64,000 bases of DNA from Aggregatilinea lenta (GCF_003569045.1 NZ_BFCB01000001.1:713189-777188), one strand, 5' to 3'; positions 1-8,557 are shown, numbered from the stretch's first letter. Translations and numbers: made by a program. Notes: generated from the sequence alone by a model not told the origin.

Positions 1-362
1 GCCAATCCGCACATCGGGTGCCCGCCGACCGCGAACACATCGCCCGGCAGGCGGTCGAGCTGCGCGCAGATGCGCGTCTTGGTGCTGCCCAGGTCGATCA
101 CCAGCGTACCCGCCGGGATCGACAACTGGGGAATGAGTTCGACTAGCTGGTTGGCCGGGATCGCCAGCACGACCACGTCCGCGCCGCCGTTCAGGCCGAC
201 GCCGTCGATCACGCCCTGCGCCTGGGCGGTGCGCAGAACATCGGGATTCACGTCGTCGGCGGTGATGCGCCTGCACCTGTCGCGCAGGGCCATCGCCAGC
301 GATCCGCCCATCAGCCCCAGGCCGACGACGTGAACCGTAAAGTCGCCGGGGGTTTTATCCAT
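1..362 (-). CDS. tyrA: Prephenate dehydrogenase (3' part missing, runs off window edge)
   Basis: The minus-strand frame starts at the ATG at 362 and is open to base 1, so only about 120 N-terminal residues are present. It begins [20 protein letters not shown], a Rossmann dinucleotide-binding loop (GLGLMGGS), followed by a typical TyrA segment with [25 protein letters not shown] and VGGHPMCG. The family oxidatively decarboxylates prephenate to 4-hydroxyphenylpyruvate with NAD(P)+ for tyrosine synthesis. The start overlaps the end of the DAHP synthase gene by 8 bases, which indicates translational coupling. It is the last visible gene of the aroH-aroF-tyrA operon and so falls under the upstream aromatic attenuator. 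Arogenate dehydrogenase cannot be excluded from this fragment. Confidence 0.85.
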   Translation of the reverse strand, partial: MDKTPGDFTVHVVGLGLMGGSLAMALRDRCRRITADDVNPDVLRTAQAQGVIDGVGLNGGADVVVLAIPANQLVELIPQLSIPAGTLVIDLGSTKTRICAQLDRLPGDVFAVGGHPMCGL

Positions 363-1398
363 GCTGCGCCGCCGGGGTGTGCGTGGCAACCTTACGGCCC
401 ACGATGGGCGCAAGCTGCGTGATCTTGCTCACCAGCGCGGCGAAGCGTTCCGGTTTGAGCGATTGCCGCCCGTCCGATTCGGCGTGGTCGGGGTCCATGT
501 GCACTTCCAGGATCACGCCGTCCGCGCCTGCCGCGATCGCGCCCATCGACACGCTTTCGACGTATTCCCACTTGCCGACCGCGTGGCTGGGGTCCGCGAT
601 GACCGGCAGATGCGACGCCAGCTTGAGTACCGGGATCGCGTTGAGGTCGAACGTGTTGCGTGTGGCCGTCTCGAAGGTGCGGATGCCGCGCTCGCACAGC
701 ATGACGCGCATGTTGCCGTGGCTGAGGATGTATTCCGCCGCCATCAGCAGTTCCTCGATGGTGCTGCTCATGCCGCGCTTGAGCAGCACGGGATGTTGGC
801 TTTCGCCCACGGCGTGCAGCAGCGCGTAGTTTTGCATGTTGCGCGCGCCGATTTGCAGCACGTCCGCGTAGTCACAGCAGACCTGCACCGTGGCCGGTTC
901 CATGACTTCCGTCACGACCGGCAGGCCGGTTTGCTCGCGCGCCTCGGCCAGATAACGCAGGCCCTCTTCGCCCAGCCCCTGGAAGCTGTAGGGCGAGGTG
1001 CGCGGCTTGAAGGCCCCACCGCGCAGCGCCGTCGCGCCTGCTTCCTTGACGGCATAGGCCGTCTCGATGATTTGCTCGCGGCTTTCGACTGCGCACGGCC
1101 CGGCGATGATCGCCAGGTTCGGCCCGCCGACTTCGATCCCGTTGAGCGGGATGAGCGTGTCGTCAGGGTGATATTCGCGGCTGGCGATCTTATACGGATG
1201 GCTGACCGGCACTACATCCTGCACGCCGGGCAGCAGCCCCAACTGGTCGCGGTCCAGCGGACGCCCGCGCCCAATCACGCCGATGATGGTACGCTCCTTG
1301 CCTTCGGACAGGTGTACCTCGTAGCCAATCGAGCGGATGCGGGCGATGACTTCGGAAATATCGCGGGCAGTTGCGTTGGTGGACATGACGACGATCAT
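355..1398 (-). CDS. aroF: 3-deoxy-7-phosphoheptulonate (DAHP) synthase, AroF/AroA-beta type
   Basis: This 347-residue protein condenses phosphoenolpyruvate and erythrose 4-phosphate, the first step of the shikimate pathway. Residues 1-70 form a ferredoxin-like regulatory domain ([20 protein letters not shown], later [10 protein letters not shown]). The barrel follows, with the hallmarks [54 protein letters not shown] and [12 protein letters not shown]. Length and order match the short type Ib enzymes with an N-terminal domain. The ATG at 1398 has GGAGG six bases upstream. It lies 55 bases downstream of aroH and overlaps tyrA by 8 bases. Feedback control through the N-terminal domain is known for relatives but is not shown here. 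Confidence 0.95.
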   Translation of the reverse strand: MIVVMSTNATARDISEVIARIRSIGYEVHLSEGKERTIIGVIGRGRPLDRDQLGLLPGVQDVVPVSHPYKIASREYHPDDTLIPLNGIEVGGPNLAIIAGPCAVESREQIIETAYAVKEAGATALRGGAFKPRTSPYSFQGLGEEGLRYLAEAREQTGLPVVTEVMEPATVQVCCDYADVLQIGARNMQNYALLHAVGESQHPVLLKRGMSSTIEELLMAAEYILSHGNMRVMLCERGIRTFETATRNTFDLNAIPVLKLASHLPVIADPSHAVGKWEYVESVSMGAIAAGADGVILEVHMDPDHAESDGRQSLKPERFAALVSKITQLAPIVGRKVATHTPAAQHG

Positions 1399-1453
1399 GG
1401 TGTTCCTCCGTGTGCCGGTGTGCGCCGGTGGTCTCTTGGATGCCCGAACAGGG

Positions 1454-1855
1454 TTATTGCGAAAGTGTGTTGGCTCGATCGGGGCGCAGTTGCCACGCGT
1501 CCCGCAGGTAAACGTGTTTGATCTCGCGCGCTGAGCGCGGCGTGTTCCACATGATGAGCACGCGCAGGACCATCGGCAGGCTGTGCGGCACGGCCATCTC
1601 GTGCGAGCACAGGATTGGCGCGTCGATCCAACCCAACTGCCGGGCCGCCACCGCCGGGAACTCGGCGTTGAGGTCCGCCGTGGTGGAGAAGAAGACGCTG
1701 CCGATGTCGTCTAGCTCGATCTCGTTGGCGTCGACCATCGCTTCGAGCAGCTCGCGGGTGGCGCTGAGGATCGCGTCCGCCGTGTTGGCCTCGACGGTGA
1801 TGGCGCCGCGCACGCCACGGCAGTAGTAAGAAGCGGCTAGCTTGGTAGGACTCAC
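1454..1855 (-). CDS. aroH: Chorismate mutase, AroH class
   Basis: A protein of about 133 residues of the trimeric AroH fold, which converts chorismate to prephenate. It contains [18 protein letters not shown] near the N-terminus, holding the conserved active-site Arg of the family, then [20 protein letters not shown], and [10 protein letters not shown] with the second active-site Arg. The frame could extend to 1906, but the GTG at 1855 has AAGGAG six bases upstream and the protein then begins just before the conserved RGVRGAIT, so this start is chosen. It is the first enzyme gene of the operon and sits directly behind the leader peptide and terminator. AroH, AroF and TyrA together cover entry to the pathway and the tyrosine branch. 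Confidence 0.93.
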   Translation of the reverse strand: MSPTKLAASYYCRGVRGAITVEANTADAILSATRELLEAMVDANEIELDDIGSVFFSTTADLNAEFPAVAARQLGWIDAPILCSHEMAVPHSLPMVLRVLIMWNTPRSAREIKHVYLRDAWQLRPDRANTLSQ

Positions 1856-1901
1856 GGTGTTCTCCTTCAAACGGTCCGAGAGACGCATTCCCGGACAAGG
1901 A

Positions 1902-1939
1902 AACAAAAAGGGCGCTGAGCTTGTCTCTCAGCGCCCTTT
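1902..1939 (-). terminator. Rho-independent terminator of the aromatic attenuator
   Basis: On the minus strand a 13-bp perfect stem (AAAGGGCGCTGAG pairing with CTCAGCGCCCTTT; arms 1907-1919 and 1927-1939) with a 7-base loop is followed by a U-rich tract (TTTTTGTTT). It lies between the leader peptide stop at 1962 and the aroH start at 1855. It is therefore an attenuator inside the transcript rather than an end-of-operon terminator. The leader bases just after the aromatic codons contain GGGCGC, which could pair with the GCGCCC arm. That alternative pairing is inferred and has not been folded. Confidence 0.88.
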
Positions 1940-1961
1940 CCCTTATTCGTTTCGGGTCGGG

Positions 1962-2102
1962 TTAGTGGCTTTCACCAGCAGGCAAGCTCGGATCTCCAGT
2001 ATGGCGCCCATAAAAATAGAAATAGAAGTAGCCGAACCAACCCCAGGTATCACTGTGGGGCGGTGCGTTCAGGCTAACGTTGGGCGTGGACATCTGAGAC
2101 AT
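1962..2102 (-). CDS. Aromatic-rich leader peptide (attenuation control of aroH-aroF-tyrA)
   Basis: A 46-codon ORF starts at the ATG at 2102 and ends with TAA at 1962-1964. GGGAGAAG (2111-2118) forms a ribosome binding site upstream. Residues 20-32 read WGWFGYFYFYFYG, so codons 20-31 (2010-2045) contain two Trp, four Phe and four Tyr in twelve codons. A strong terminator follows within 25 bases of the stop, and then come aroH, aroF and tyrA. Known leader peptides of phe and trp operons have the same layout, where ribosome stalling on scarce charged tRNAs prevents termination. Here the mix of all three aromatic residues suggests response to any aromatic shortage. The peptide itself probably has no other function. 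Confidence 0.88.
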   Translation of the reverse strand: MSQMSTPNVSLNAPPHSDTWGWFGYFYFYFYGRHTGDPSLPAGESH

Positions 2103-2129
2103 TGCTGTTTCTTCTCCCGATTGCTGTTC

Positions 2130-2158
2130 AGGTTAGCACATCTGCGGGGGCAGGTCAA
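2130..2158 (-). promoter_or_regulatory. Promoter of the aromatic leader/aroH operon
   Basis: On the minus strand a -35 TTGACC (2153-2158) is separated by exactly 17 bases from TAACCT (2130-2135). TAACCT is preceded by TG plus one base, an extended -10. Transcription would start near 2123, about 20 bases before the leader peptide ATG. Confidence 0.65.
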
Positions 2159-2217
2159 TAAGCCGGGCGAAGTTCGTGCATATTGACGGGCGAAGGCGCG
2201 CGGGGGCATGCGGCGGC

Positions 2218-3339
2218 TCAGTCCGATGGGTCATCGTCCACATAAATTGTGTCATCTTGTCTACGTATCTGGTCGCGCAGGGCGTCGATCGCCGTGCGCT
2301 CGCCCGTGACGGGATCGTCGTAGAACCAGTGCGTCCAGCCGTTGCACGATCCTCGCTTGAGGATGCGCCCAACCTTGTGAATCGAGCCGGACAGCTCGCC
2401 GCACTGGAGGTGCCCGCTGGCGAGGATCGTCGCCTGGGTCGCGCTGTGCTTGCCGAAATACAGCGTCTGGCCGGGTGTCACCAGACCGCGCTCCAACAGC
2501 GTGCCGAACGCGATGCGCGGGCGCTGGCGGCGCTCCGGTGAGGTAAAGATCACGTCCGGCTGCGGAAACGGCTCCACGGCGTCGAGGCGTTCTTGTGCAA
2601 GGCGCACATACTCGGCCTCCTTCTCGATCCCGATCCAGCGGCGGTGCAGCTTTTTGGCGACCGCGCCCGTGGTCCCCGTCCCAAAGAACGGATCGAGGAT
2701 CACGTCGCCGGGGCGGGAGCTGGAGAGCACCACGCGGTACAGCAGCGCTTCCGGTTTCTGGGTAGGATGCGCGCGCTTGCCGTCGAGCTTGATGCGCTCC
2801 GGCCCGACGCAGGTCGGCAGCCACCAGTCGCTGCGCATCTGCAAGTCGTCGTTGAGCGCCTTCATCGCGTGGTAATTGAACGTGTAGCGCGCCCCCTTCT
2901 CTTTTTGCGCCCAGAGCAGCGTTTCGTGCGCGTTGGTGAAGCGCACGCCCCGGAAGTTGGGCGTGGGGTTGGTCTTGACCCACACCACCTGATTCAGAAT
3001 CCAGTAATTGAGGTCCATGAGGATCGCGCCCACGCGGAAGATGTTATGGTAGGTGCCGATCACCCAGATCGTGCCGGTGTCTTTGAGCACGCGCTGGCAG
3101 GCGTGCAGCCATTCGCGCGTGAAGGCATCGTAGTCGGCAAAGCTGTTGAACTGGTCCCAGTCGGCGTCCACCGCATCGACCTTCGTCATGTTGGGCCGCC
3201 ACAGCTCGCGCTGAAGCTGGAGGTTATAGGGCGGGTCGGCAAAGATCATGTCCACCGACTTGTCAGGGAAAGACGCCAGCAGGTCGAGGCAGTCGCCGTG
3301 AAGAATCTGGTCAAGTGGGAGGTCAGCGTACGGTGTCAT
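2218..3339 (-). CDS. CcrM-like adenine-N6 DNA methyltransferase
   Basis: A 373-residue beta-type amino-methyltransferase. The catalytic DPPY is at residues 35-38 (MIFADPPYNLQLQ). The region RVDAVDADWDQF-like through TGTIWVIGTYHNIFRVG closely resembles Caulobacter CcrM, which methylates adenine in GANTC. The SAM-binding motif DPFFGTGTTGAVAKKL follows about 170 residues later. The C-terminal 90 residues (GTLLERGLVTPGQTLYFG through SGSIHKVGRILKRGSCNGW) match the RAMA-type domain that CcrM uses in DNA recognition. No restriction endonuclease lies next to it, so it is probably an orphan methylase rather than part of a restriction system. GANTC specificity is inferred from similarity. The ATG at 3339 is accepted. 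Confidence 0.88.
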   Translation of the reverse strand: MTPYADLPLDQILHGDCLDLLASFPDKSVDMIFADPPYNLQLQRELWRPNMTKVDAVDADWDQFNSFADYDAFTREWLHACQRVLKDTGTIWVIGTYHNIFRVGAILMDLNYWILNQVVWVKTNPTPNFRGVRFTNAHETLLWAQKEKGARYTFNYHAMKALNDDLQMRSDWWLPTCVGPERIKLDGKRAHPTQKPEALLYRVVLSSSRPGDVILDPFFGTGTTGAVAKKLHRRWIGIEKEAEYVRLAQERLDAVEPFPQPDVIFTSPERRQRPRIAFGTLLERGLVTPGQTLYFGKHSATQATILASGHLQCGELSGSIHKVGRILKRGSCNGWTHWFYDDPVTGERTAIDALRDQIRRQDDTIYVDDDPSD

Positions 3340-3370
3340 GGGCCTCTGTGGCTGCGCTGTTTCGATTGCG

Positions 3371-4354
3371 TTAAATATCGCCGTGCGCTTTGTACCAGTC
3401 GTAGGTGTCCTGCAAGCTCTGCCGGATCGGGATACGCGGCTCGCCCAGCTCGCGCCACGACTTCGCCGCGTCGAAAAACATCATGCGCGTGCCCAGCCGG
3501 AGCTGGTTGCCCTCGGCGGGCAGGTTGACACCGAGCTTGCGCAGCAGGTCCGCGATGGACGCCGCAATGTACAGCACCGGCGTAGGCAGCGTCACAGCGG
3601 TCACGTGGCGACCCATGACGTCCGCCGTCAGCCGGTTCCAGGCTTTGTGCGTCAGATCGACCGAGCCGAGGATATAGCGTTCCCCGGTGCGCCCGCGCTC
3701 CGCCGCCGCGACGTGGGCTTCGGCCACGTCCCGCACGTCGATCAGGGTCGTGCCGCCGGGCGGCATGGTCGGCGGGATGTGTCCGCGCGCCATCTCGATC
3801 ACGACGCTGCTGGAAATCTGGTTCAGGTCGCCCGGCCCGATGATTACGGTCGGGTTGAGGATCACGCAGTCCAGGCCCCGGCGGATGGCGCGGTAGACCT
3901 CCGCTTCGGCCAGGAACTTGCTGTGGCCGTAGGGGGTCAGGTGCTGGTCGTAATTGAAGCGCACGGATTCGTCCACGGGCTTCAGGCCGCGCGTATAGCC
4001 GATGGCCGCCGCGCTGCTGGTGACGATCACGCGGCGCACGCCGTACGCTTCTGCCGCGCGCAGCACGTTGGCCGTGCCATCCACGTTGACCTCGTAGATG
4101 CGCGCCGGATCGCTGCGCCAGTAATCCGCCACCGCCGCCGTATGGAACACCCACTCGACGCCCTGCATCGCTTCGAGCAGCGACTGGTAATCCATCACGT
4201 CGCCCAGGGCGTGCTCGCAGTCGAGATCCTCGATCAGCTCCAGGCGGCTCGTGCGGCGATGCAGCACGCGCACGCTGTAGCCGTGCCGCACCAGCGCGTG
4301 CGCGACGTGCGAGCCGACGAACCCGGTTCCTCCCGTGACGAGCGCTTTGACCAT
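3371..4354 (-). CDS. NAD-dependent epimerase/dehydratase (dihydroflavonol-4-reductase-like)
   Basis: A 327-residue extended short-chain dehydrogenase. The start MVKALVTGGTGFVGSHVAHA gives the Rossmann motif TGGTGFVG. It continues with the family features DVMDYQSL, VFHTAAVADYW, VNVDGTANVLRAA and VTSSAAAIGYTR. The catalytic tyrosine region reads TPYGHSKFLAE (YGHSK, in place of the commoner YxxxK). The frame extends to 4498, but the ATG at 4354 has AGGAGA eight bases upstream and begins at the conserved motif. Relatives act on nucleotide sugars, sterols or flavonoid-type ketones, and the substrate here is unknown. It lies 31 bases downstream of no related gene and is probably transcribed with the methylase that follows. 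Confidence 0.85.
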   Translation of the reverse strand: MVKALVTGGTGFVGSHVAHALVRHGYSVRVLHRRTSRLELIEDLDCEHALGDVMDYQSLLEAMQGVEWVFHTAAVADYWRSDPARIYEVNVDGTANVLRAAEAYGVRRVIVTSSAAAIGYTRGLKPVDESVRFNYDQHLTPYGHSKFLAEAEVYRAIRRGLDCVILNPTVIIGPGDLNQISSSVVIEMARGHIPPTMPPGGTTLIDVRDVAEAHVAAAERGRTGERYILGSVDLTHKAWNRLTADVMGRHVTAVTLPTPVLYIAASIADLLRKLGVNLPAEGNQLRLGTRMMFFDAAKSWRELGEPRIPIRQSLQDTYDWYKAHGDI

Positions 4355-4637
4355 AGCCGCTTCTCCTGGCCCCCGCCTGCGTCGCGCGGGATCGGCCTGT
4401 TGTCGAATACGTGTCAGATACCATGCCGGACGCGCGCCGCGACCGGCTGGGCTGCTACTGCGAGTATACCGCACGCGATTCATGCCTGCCCAAGCCAAGA
4501 CTGCACGCCGGGACGCCCTATGCCGCCGCGATCGCGGTCGCGGGGCGGGAATTGCTAAAAGTTCATGAGCGCGGTAGTATTCCGCGCCGTCAATCGCGCG
4601 TATCGTTAAGGGAGTTGGGGGGTGAAGGAGTGGTGAT

Positions 4638-5885
4638 GTGGGTGAAGCGGAGCATGTGTCCTCTCAGTCGCTAGGGCGTCCGCGCCGGTCCCGGTGGGCA
4701 CGGGGACTGGCAAGCGGCGTCATGATCCTCGGCGCGATGGCGCTGGTCCTGTTCGCCGGACGGCTTTTCTTCACACAGCCGGAAGAAGAAAATACGCCGC
4801 CGCTCCCCTCGAACGAACGCCCAACCGTTGCACCGCTTGGCATCGAATCCGTCCAGTACCCCACCGCCTACCCGACTCTGGCCCAGATCGGCGAGCCTCC
4901 GCCCGTCGATTGGACACAGCCGACGGCGGCCCCGGAGGTCATCGCGGCGGCGCTCGAAAACCCGGTCGTGGATGCGTCCGGCAGTGGCATCGTCGAGCGC
5001 GAGAACTCGGCGCTGACCATCCTACCCGCGCGCTCGCGCAGCGACATCATGACCTACGATGTGGAGTCCGGCGATACGCTGCAAACCATCGCCGACCACT
5101 TTGGCATCCAGCAATCCACGATCATCTGGTCGAACGACCGCTTCTACGTGAACGCGATGAGCGTCGGGATGGAGCTGACGATCCTGCCCGTGGACGGCGC
5201 ACTGTATACTGTCACCGATCCGCAGACGATCGCGGACCTCGCGGAGCAGTTCCAGGTCGAGCCGTACGACATCATCGACTCGGAATTCAATAACCTGTTC
5301 GGCGCGACGCCGGACATGGTGCTGCCTGCCGGTCTACGGCTCGTCATTCCGGGCGGGACCGGCTCGCAGGAGCCGGTGTATTGGGACCCCGGCATCGTGC
5401 AGGAAACGAGCGACTCCAGCAGCGGCGCGACGGGTGGCGTGACCGTTGCGCAGGGCTTCGCATCGTTCGCGGCGGGCGATCCCGGCTCGTGCGGGCGGCA
5501 GGCCGTCTACGGCGGATCGCTGCCGGTCGGCGCGCCGATCTACCGCAGCTACCGCATCACGCAGGACTTTTCGTGGGTGCACGGCGGCATCGACCTGGCC
5601 GTTCCGGCAGGCACGCCGGTCTTTGCGGCGGGCGGCGGTACGGTGATCTTCAGCGGGTGGAGCACCTGGGGCTATGGCTACACGGTTGTGATCGCGCACG
5701 GCGGCACGCTGTCGCTCTACGGACATCTCAACGGCGCGTTCGTGAGCTGTGGCGAGGTTGTGACGCTCGGTCAGAACATCGCCGTGACGGGCAGCTCGGG
5801 CCGGTCCAGCGGGCCGCACCTGCACTTCGAAATTCGTGACGGCGGCGGACGTCCCACGACGCCGTGGAGTTACCAGAGCTTTTAG
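4638..5885 (+). CDS. Membrane-anchored LysM / M23 peptidase-domain protein
   Basis: A 415-residue envelope protein, translated from the GTG at 4638 with GAAGGAG seven bases upstream. Residues 20-45 form a signal anchor (ASGVMILGAMALVLFAGRLF). A proline/acid-rich linker leads to a LysM domain (YDVESGDTLQTIADHFGIQ) and a second, more diverged LysM-like repeat (VTDPQTIADLAEQFQVEPYD). The C-terminal 130 residues are a peptidase family M23 domain with the zinc motifs HGGIDLAVPAG (HxxxD) and GPHLHFEIRDG (HxH). It is expected to bind and cut, or help remodel, peptidoglycan outside the membrane. The two metal motifs look intact, so it may be catalytic. Confidence 0.9.
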   Translation: MGEAEHVSSQSLGRPRRSRWARGLASGVMILGAMALVLFAGRLFFTQPEEENTPPLPSNERPTVAPLGIESVQYPTAYPTLAQIGEPPPVDWTQPTAAPEVIAAALENPVVDASGSGIVERENSALTILPARSRSDIMTYDVESGDTLQTIADHFGIQQSTIIWSNDRFYVNAMSVGMELTILPVDGALYTVTDPQTIADLAEQFQVEPYDIIDSEFNNLFGATPDMVLPAGLRLVIPGGTGSQEPVYWDPGIVQETSDSSSGATGGVTVAQGFASFAAGDPGSCGRQAVYGGSLPVGAPIYRSYRITQDFSWVHGGIDLAVPAGTPVFAAGGGTVIFSGWSTWGYGYTVVIAHGGTLSLYGHLNGAFVSCGEVVTLGQNIAVTGSSGRSSGPHLHFEIRDGGGRPTTPWSYQSF

Positions 5886-6220
5886 GGCGGCGGACAGCGA
5901 AGGACACCTCACCCCCGGCTCCCCTCCAACTTGATGGGGGAGGGGAGCAAGCACGTATCAGGTATCAACGTGTAGGGGCGTATTGCGATACGCCCCTACG
6001 GTTGTCTACCCCAAAAATGCGCCCGCACCGTGTGTCTCGTCAAAGCTGTTCAATTTACGAGCGGACCGCATCCGCCGACCCCTCTCTCCAGTCGTCGCTG
6101 AAGAGCGGAGACAAGCATGTCGAGCGTGCTTCGTAGGGGGGCTTGCTCCGCCCGGCTTCTGTTTTTCCCCCTGGAACGAGCGGATGGCGCGTCACGCGCA
6201 TCGCCCGCCTATCGTCGTGC
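5886..6220. repeat. Intergenic palindromic repeats, no gene seen
   Basis: This gap of 335 bases holds at least three elements seen elsewhere in the window. The first (5904-5950) has CACCCCCGGC beside a GCTCCCCTCC/GGAGGGGAGC stem. The second is a perfect 12-bp hairpin GTAGGGGCGTAT / ATACGCCCCTAC (5972-5999). The third is a fragment with GTAGGGG...GCTTGCTCCGCCC (about 6134-6153). No convincing ORF or RNA gene is visible. Confidence 0.75.
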
Positions 6221-6991
6221 TCAGTCCTGGGCGCGCCGGGTTTGTCCACTGCGGGCTGCGTCCGCCTTCAGCTCGTCCGCCAACGGAAGCGAATCCTCGC
6301 CGTCCTCGTCCTCGACACTGCCCGATGGAAGCCCTTCGCCTTCGAGATAGTCGTCGATGACGTGCGCCAGATAACTGGCCAGATCCCTGCGCAGCGTCGT
6401 CAGGGTGACTTTGCGCCCATCGCGGCAGAGCACCCGCACGTTATAGTCCACGAATTCGCTGTCGGGGTTGTCGTTGTTATAGGACGCGCGCGCGCTGTCG
6501 ACCTGTACGATCTCGGCCCGCTGGATTCGCTCGTTTTTCAGGGGCAGCGGTGCGTGGTGGGTGTGGATCGTAAAATCATCGACCGTGATGTGAACCTGAT
6601 TGAACAGGATCATCAGGACCATGTACAGGCAGGCGAGCACGCCTAAAACCGCCGCAGCTCCCAGCGCGGCCTCCGGCACGGTGTCCATACCGTTGAACAT
6701 GGCATACGCCAGCGATCCCAACCCCACGACTCCAATCGCACACAGTGCCGCGAAGCCGTACTCCTCGGCCTTCAGGATCTCCCGCCAGCGGAAGCTGATG
6801 TCAAGGGTATTCCGAGTTTCGGTGATGGCGAGCGCTTTGGGCGGTTTGATTTTGCGGGGCGGCGTGGGCCGCTGGACGTGATCCGCGAACGAAAACACGG
6901 TCCCACAGTCGGGGCATACCGCCAGCTTGTCGTGAATGTTGATGTTTGCGCCGGGGATCGCTGCGCCACAGCTTTCACAGTGGATCTGCAT
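6221..6991 (-). CDS. Zinc-ribbon membrane protein, unknown function
   Basis: A protein of about 256 residues. The N-terminus has two CxxC pairs (CESCGAAIPG and CPDCGTVFSF), a zinc-ribbon finger. Two hydrophobic helices follow in the middle (FAALCAIGVVGLGSLAYAMF and AALGAAAVLGVLACLYMVLM), then a soluble PH-like segment (ITVDDFTIHTHHAPLPL, RVLCRDGRKVTLTTLRRDLA) and an acidic tail. The ATG at 6991 is preferred over the GTG at 6995-6997 because GAGG then sits five bases upstream. No specific function can be assigned. The layout resembles zinc-ribbon/PH membrane proteins that sense or scaffold at the membrane. Confidence 0.75.
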   Translation of the reverse strand: MQIHCESCGAAIPGANINIHDKLAVCPDCGTVFSFADHVQRPTPPRKIKPPKALAITETRNTLDISFRWREILKAEEYGFAALCAIGVVGLGSLAYAMFNGMDTVPEAALGAAAVLGVLACLYMVLMILFNQVHITVDDFTIHTHHAPLPLKNERIQRAEIVQVDSARASYNNDNPDSEFVDYNVRVLCRDGRKVTLTTLRRDLASYLAHVIDDYLEGEGLPSGSVEDEDGEDSLPLADELKADAARSGQTRRAQD

Positions 6992-7076
6992 ACTCACCTC
7001 AAAAAGTATTACGCCACTTAATTTTTATTACGCGACGGTGAGAAAAAAGTTCTGCGCTGTGCGGCGGACCGCGCGT

Positions 7077-8465
7077 TCAGCACGGCCCCTGCACGTCGTT
7101 GATCACCACGCTGCCCTGGACCATCTGCGCGACGAGATCGCCGCCGATGGTCGCCGTCACGTTGATGTAAACCGGATACTGGCCGGGGCCGAGGCCGGTT
7201 GTGTCGGCGTAGACTTCGACCGTGTCACCGCTCTGGACCGTAGGCGGGTAGACCTCGATTGGCGGGCCAGTGGGGGCCGCGACGGCCTGCACCTCGGCGG
7301 TGAAGCGCGTGCCGGGGTAGCCCCCGTTGAGCACCTCGAACGACCCAACTTTGATCGACGCCGGGCAAAACATGCTAGCCGTGCCGGTCATCTCTTCGGC
7401 ATAGACGGCGAGGCTGGGCGCATAGTCGCTGACGCGGCGCGGCATGGCGGCTACCCGCTGAAACGTGACGGTCGGGGAGCCGTCTGCGTGCAGCAGGCTG
7501 AACCAGCGCATATGGCTGCACAGCGCGTTCGTTTCCGGCGGGTAGAGCGCCCAGTTCAGGTTCCAAAGGAAGACCGGCCCGGCCCACGGCCAGTGCTCGT
7601 CCGCCCACTGGAAGGCGCGCACGGTGTAGTCGGCCTGCGTCTGCCCGGACACGCGCAGCCATGCGAAGCCCGCAAAAGCCGGATCGCTGTCGGAGCACTG
7701 CACGCCGTCTTCCGCCGGGTCGCGCAGCCAGCCGAATTCCGTCAGCCAGATCTGCTTGTCGAGGATGCCGCGTTCCTCGAACAACTGCCGGATCAGCTCT
7801 ACGCGCCGGAAGACGAGCGTGTCGTAGGTCGGCTCGGTTTCGGGCGGCTGGTTGTAGCCGTAGGGATGGTAGCCAAAGGCGTCGAACCACTGCGCCGCGC
7901 CGTTGTCGAGCATTTCGGCGGCGAAGTCGATGTCGCTGACCGCGCCCCGGTCGGCGGTGGTCAGCGTGGGGGCCAGTCCGCCGGACACGACGATGATCGA
8001 CGGGTTGACCGCCTTGATCTGCGTGTAGACTACGCGCAGCATCTGGGTGTATTCCCAGGCGTTCGGACCCTTCGCCCATTCCATCGACAGGTTTGGCTCG
8101 TTGTGCACCTCGATCGCGTCCACGGCGAACGCTGACAGCTCATTGGCGCGGCGGGCGACGTCGTTGCGGAAGTCGGTCCAGTTGCCCGGCCACGACAGGT
8201 CCATGCGGAACAGCACGCGCTTGCCGGGGTAATCCGCGATCTGCCCCGGCTCGTAGACCTTGACCCAGTCCATGCCGAGCTGGTCCACCAGGGCGGGATT
8301 GACGTTGGTATGCGGGCCGATGTGCACGCCGTAGCCGAGGTGCGGCGCGGGCAGCACACCCGACTGGGCCGCCGAGCGCGGAGCCGGGGTGAGATCGCTC
8401 ACCGTGACTGCCAGCAGGCACAGGATGAGCGCGAACCGGGCGAGGAATCGGGACTGTTGCGACAT
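7077..8465 (-). CDS. Secreted glycoside hydrolase-like protein (clan GH-A type TIM barrel)
   Basis: A 462-residue protein with a signal peptide (FALILCLLAVTVSDLTPAP, cleavage near AAQS). The barrel has EVHNEPNLSMEW, with NEP providing the likely acid/base Glu, and about 130 residues later IWLTEFGWLRDP, with the likely nucleophile Glu. This arrangement is typical of GH5/GH39-like clan A enzymes. From about residue 360 a beta-sandwich domain follows (FEVLNGGYPGTRFTAEVQAV, YPVYINVTATIGG). It is probably an extracellular polysaccharide-active enzyme, with the substrate unknown. A divergent -10 region shared with the next gene lies at 8489-8496. Confidence 0.72.
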   Translation of the reverse strand: MSQQSRFLARFALILCLLAVTVSDLTPAPRSAAQSGVLPAPHLGYGVHIGPHTNVNPALVDQLGMDWVKVYEPGQIADYPGKRVLFRMDLSWPGNWTDFRNDVARRANELSAFAVDAIEVHNEPNLSMEWAKGPNAWEYTQMLRVVYTQIKAVNPSIIVVSGGLAPTLTTADRGAVSDIDFAAEMLDNGAAQWFDAFGYHPYGYNQPPETEPTYDTLVFRRVELIRQLFEERGILDKQIWLTEFGWLRDPAEDGVQCSDSDPAFAGFAWLRVSGQTQADYTVRAFQWADEHWPWAGPVFLWNLNWALYPPETNALCSHMRWFSLLHADGSPTVTFQRVAAMPRRVSDYAPSLAVYAEEMTGTASMFCPASIKVGSFEVLNGGYPGTRFTAEVQAVAAPTGPPIEVYPPTVQSGDTVEVYADTTGLGPGQYPVYINVTATIGGDLVAQMVQGSVVINDVQGPC

Positions 8466-8488
8466 GACTTTATCTTGCGACGAGCCTG

Positions 8489-8496
8489 AGTATAAT
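8489..8496. promoter_or_regulatory. Overlapping divergent -10 elements
   Basis: The sequence AGTATAAT carries TATAAT on the plus strand (8491-8496) and TATACT on the minus strand (8489-8494). It serves the divergent genes at 7077-8465 and 8558-9709. The plus -10 covers an ATG at 8495, so that ATG cannot be the start of the plus gene. No strong -35 was seen for either direction. Confidence 0.5.
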
Positions 8497-8557
8497 GCAA
8501 GTTTGGGTCAGGGTGCGGCCCGTTCCAGCGCCCGGCAACGCCAAAGTGAGCCGCGTT

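Noticed and set aside
361-1521. Long plus-strand open frame opposite aroF
   Set aside because: Antisense shadow in high-GC DNA; composition is His/Arg/Ala-rich and the minus frame carries all DAHP synthase motifs.
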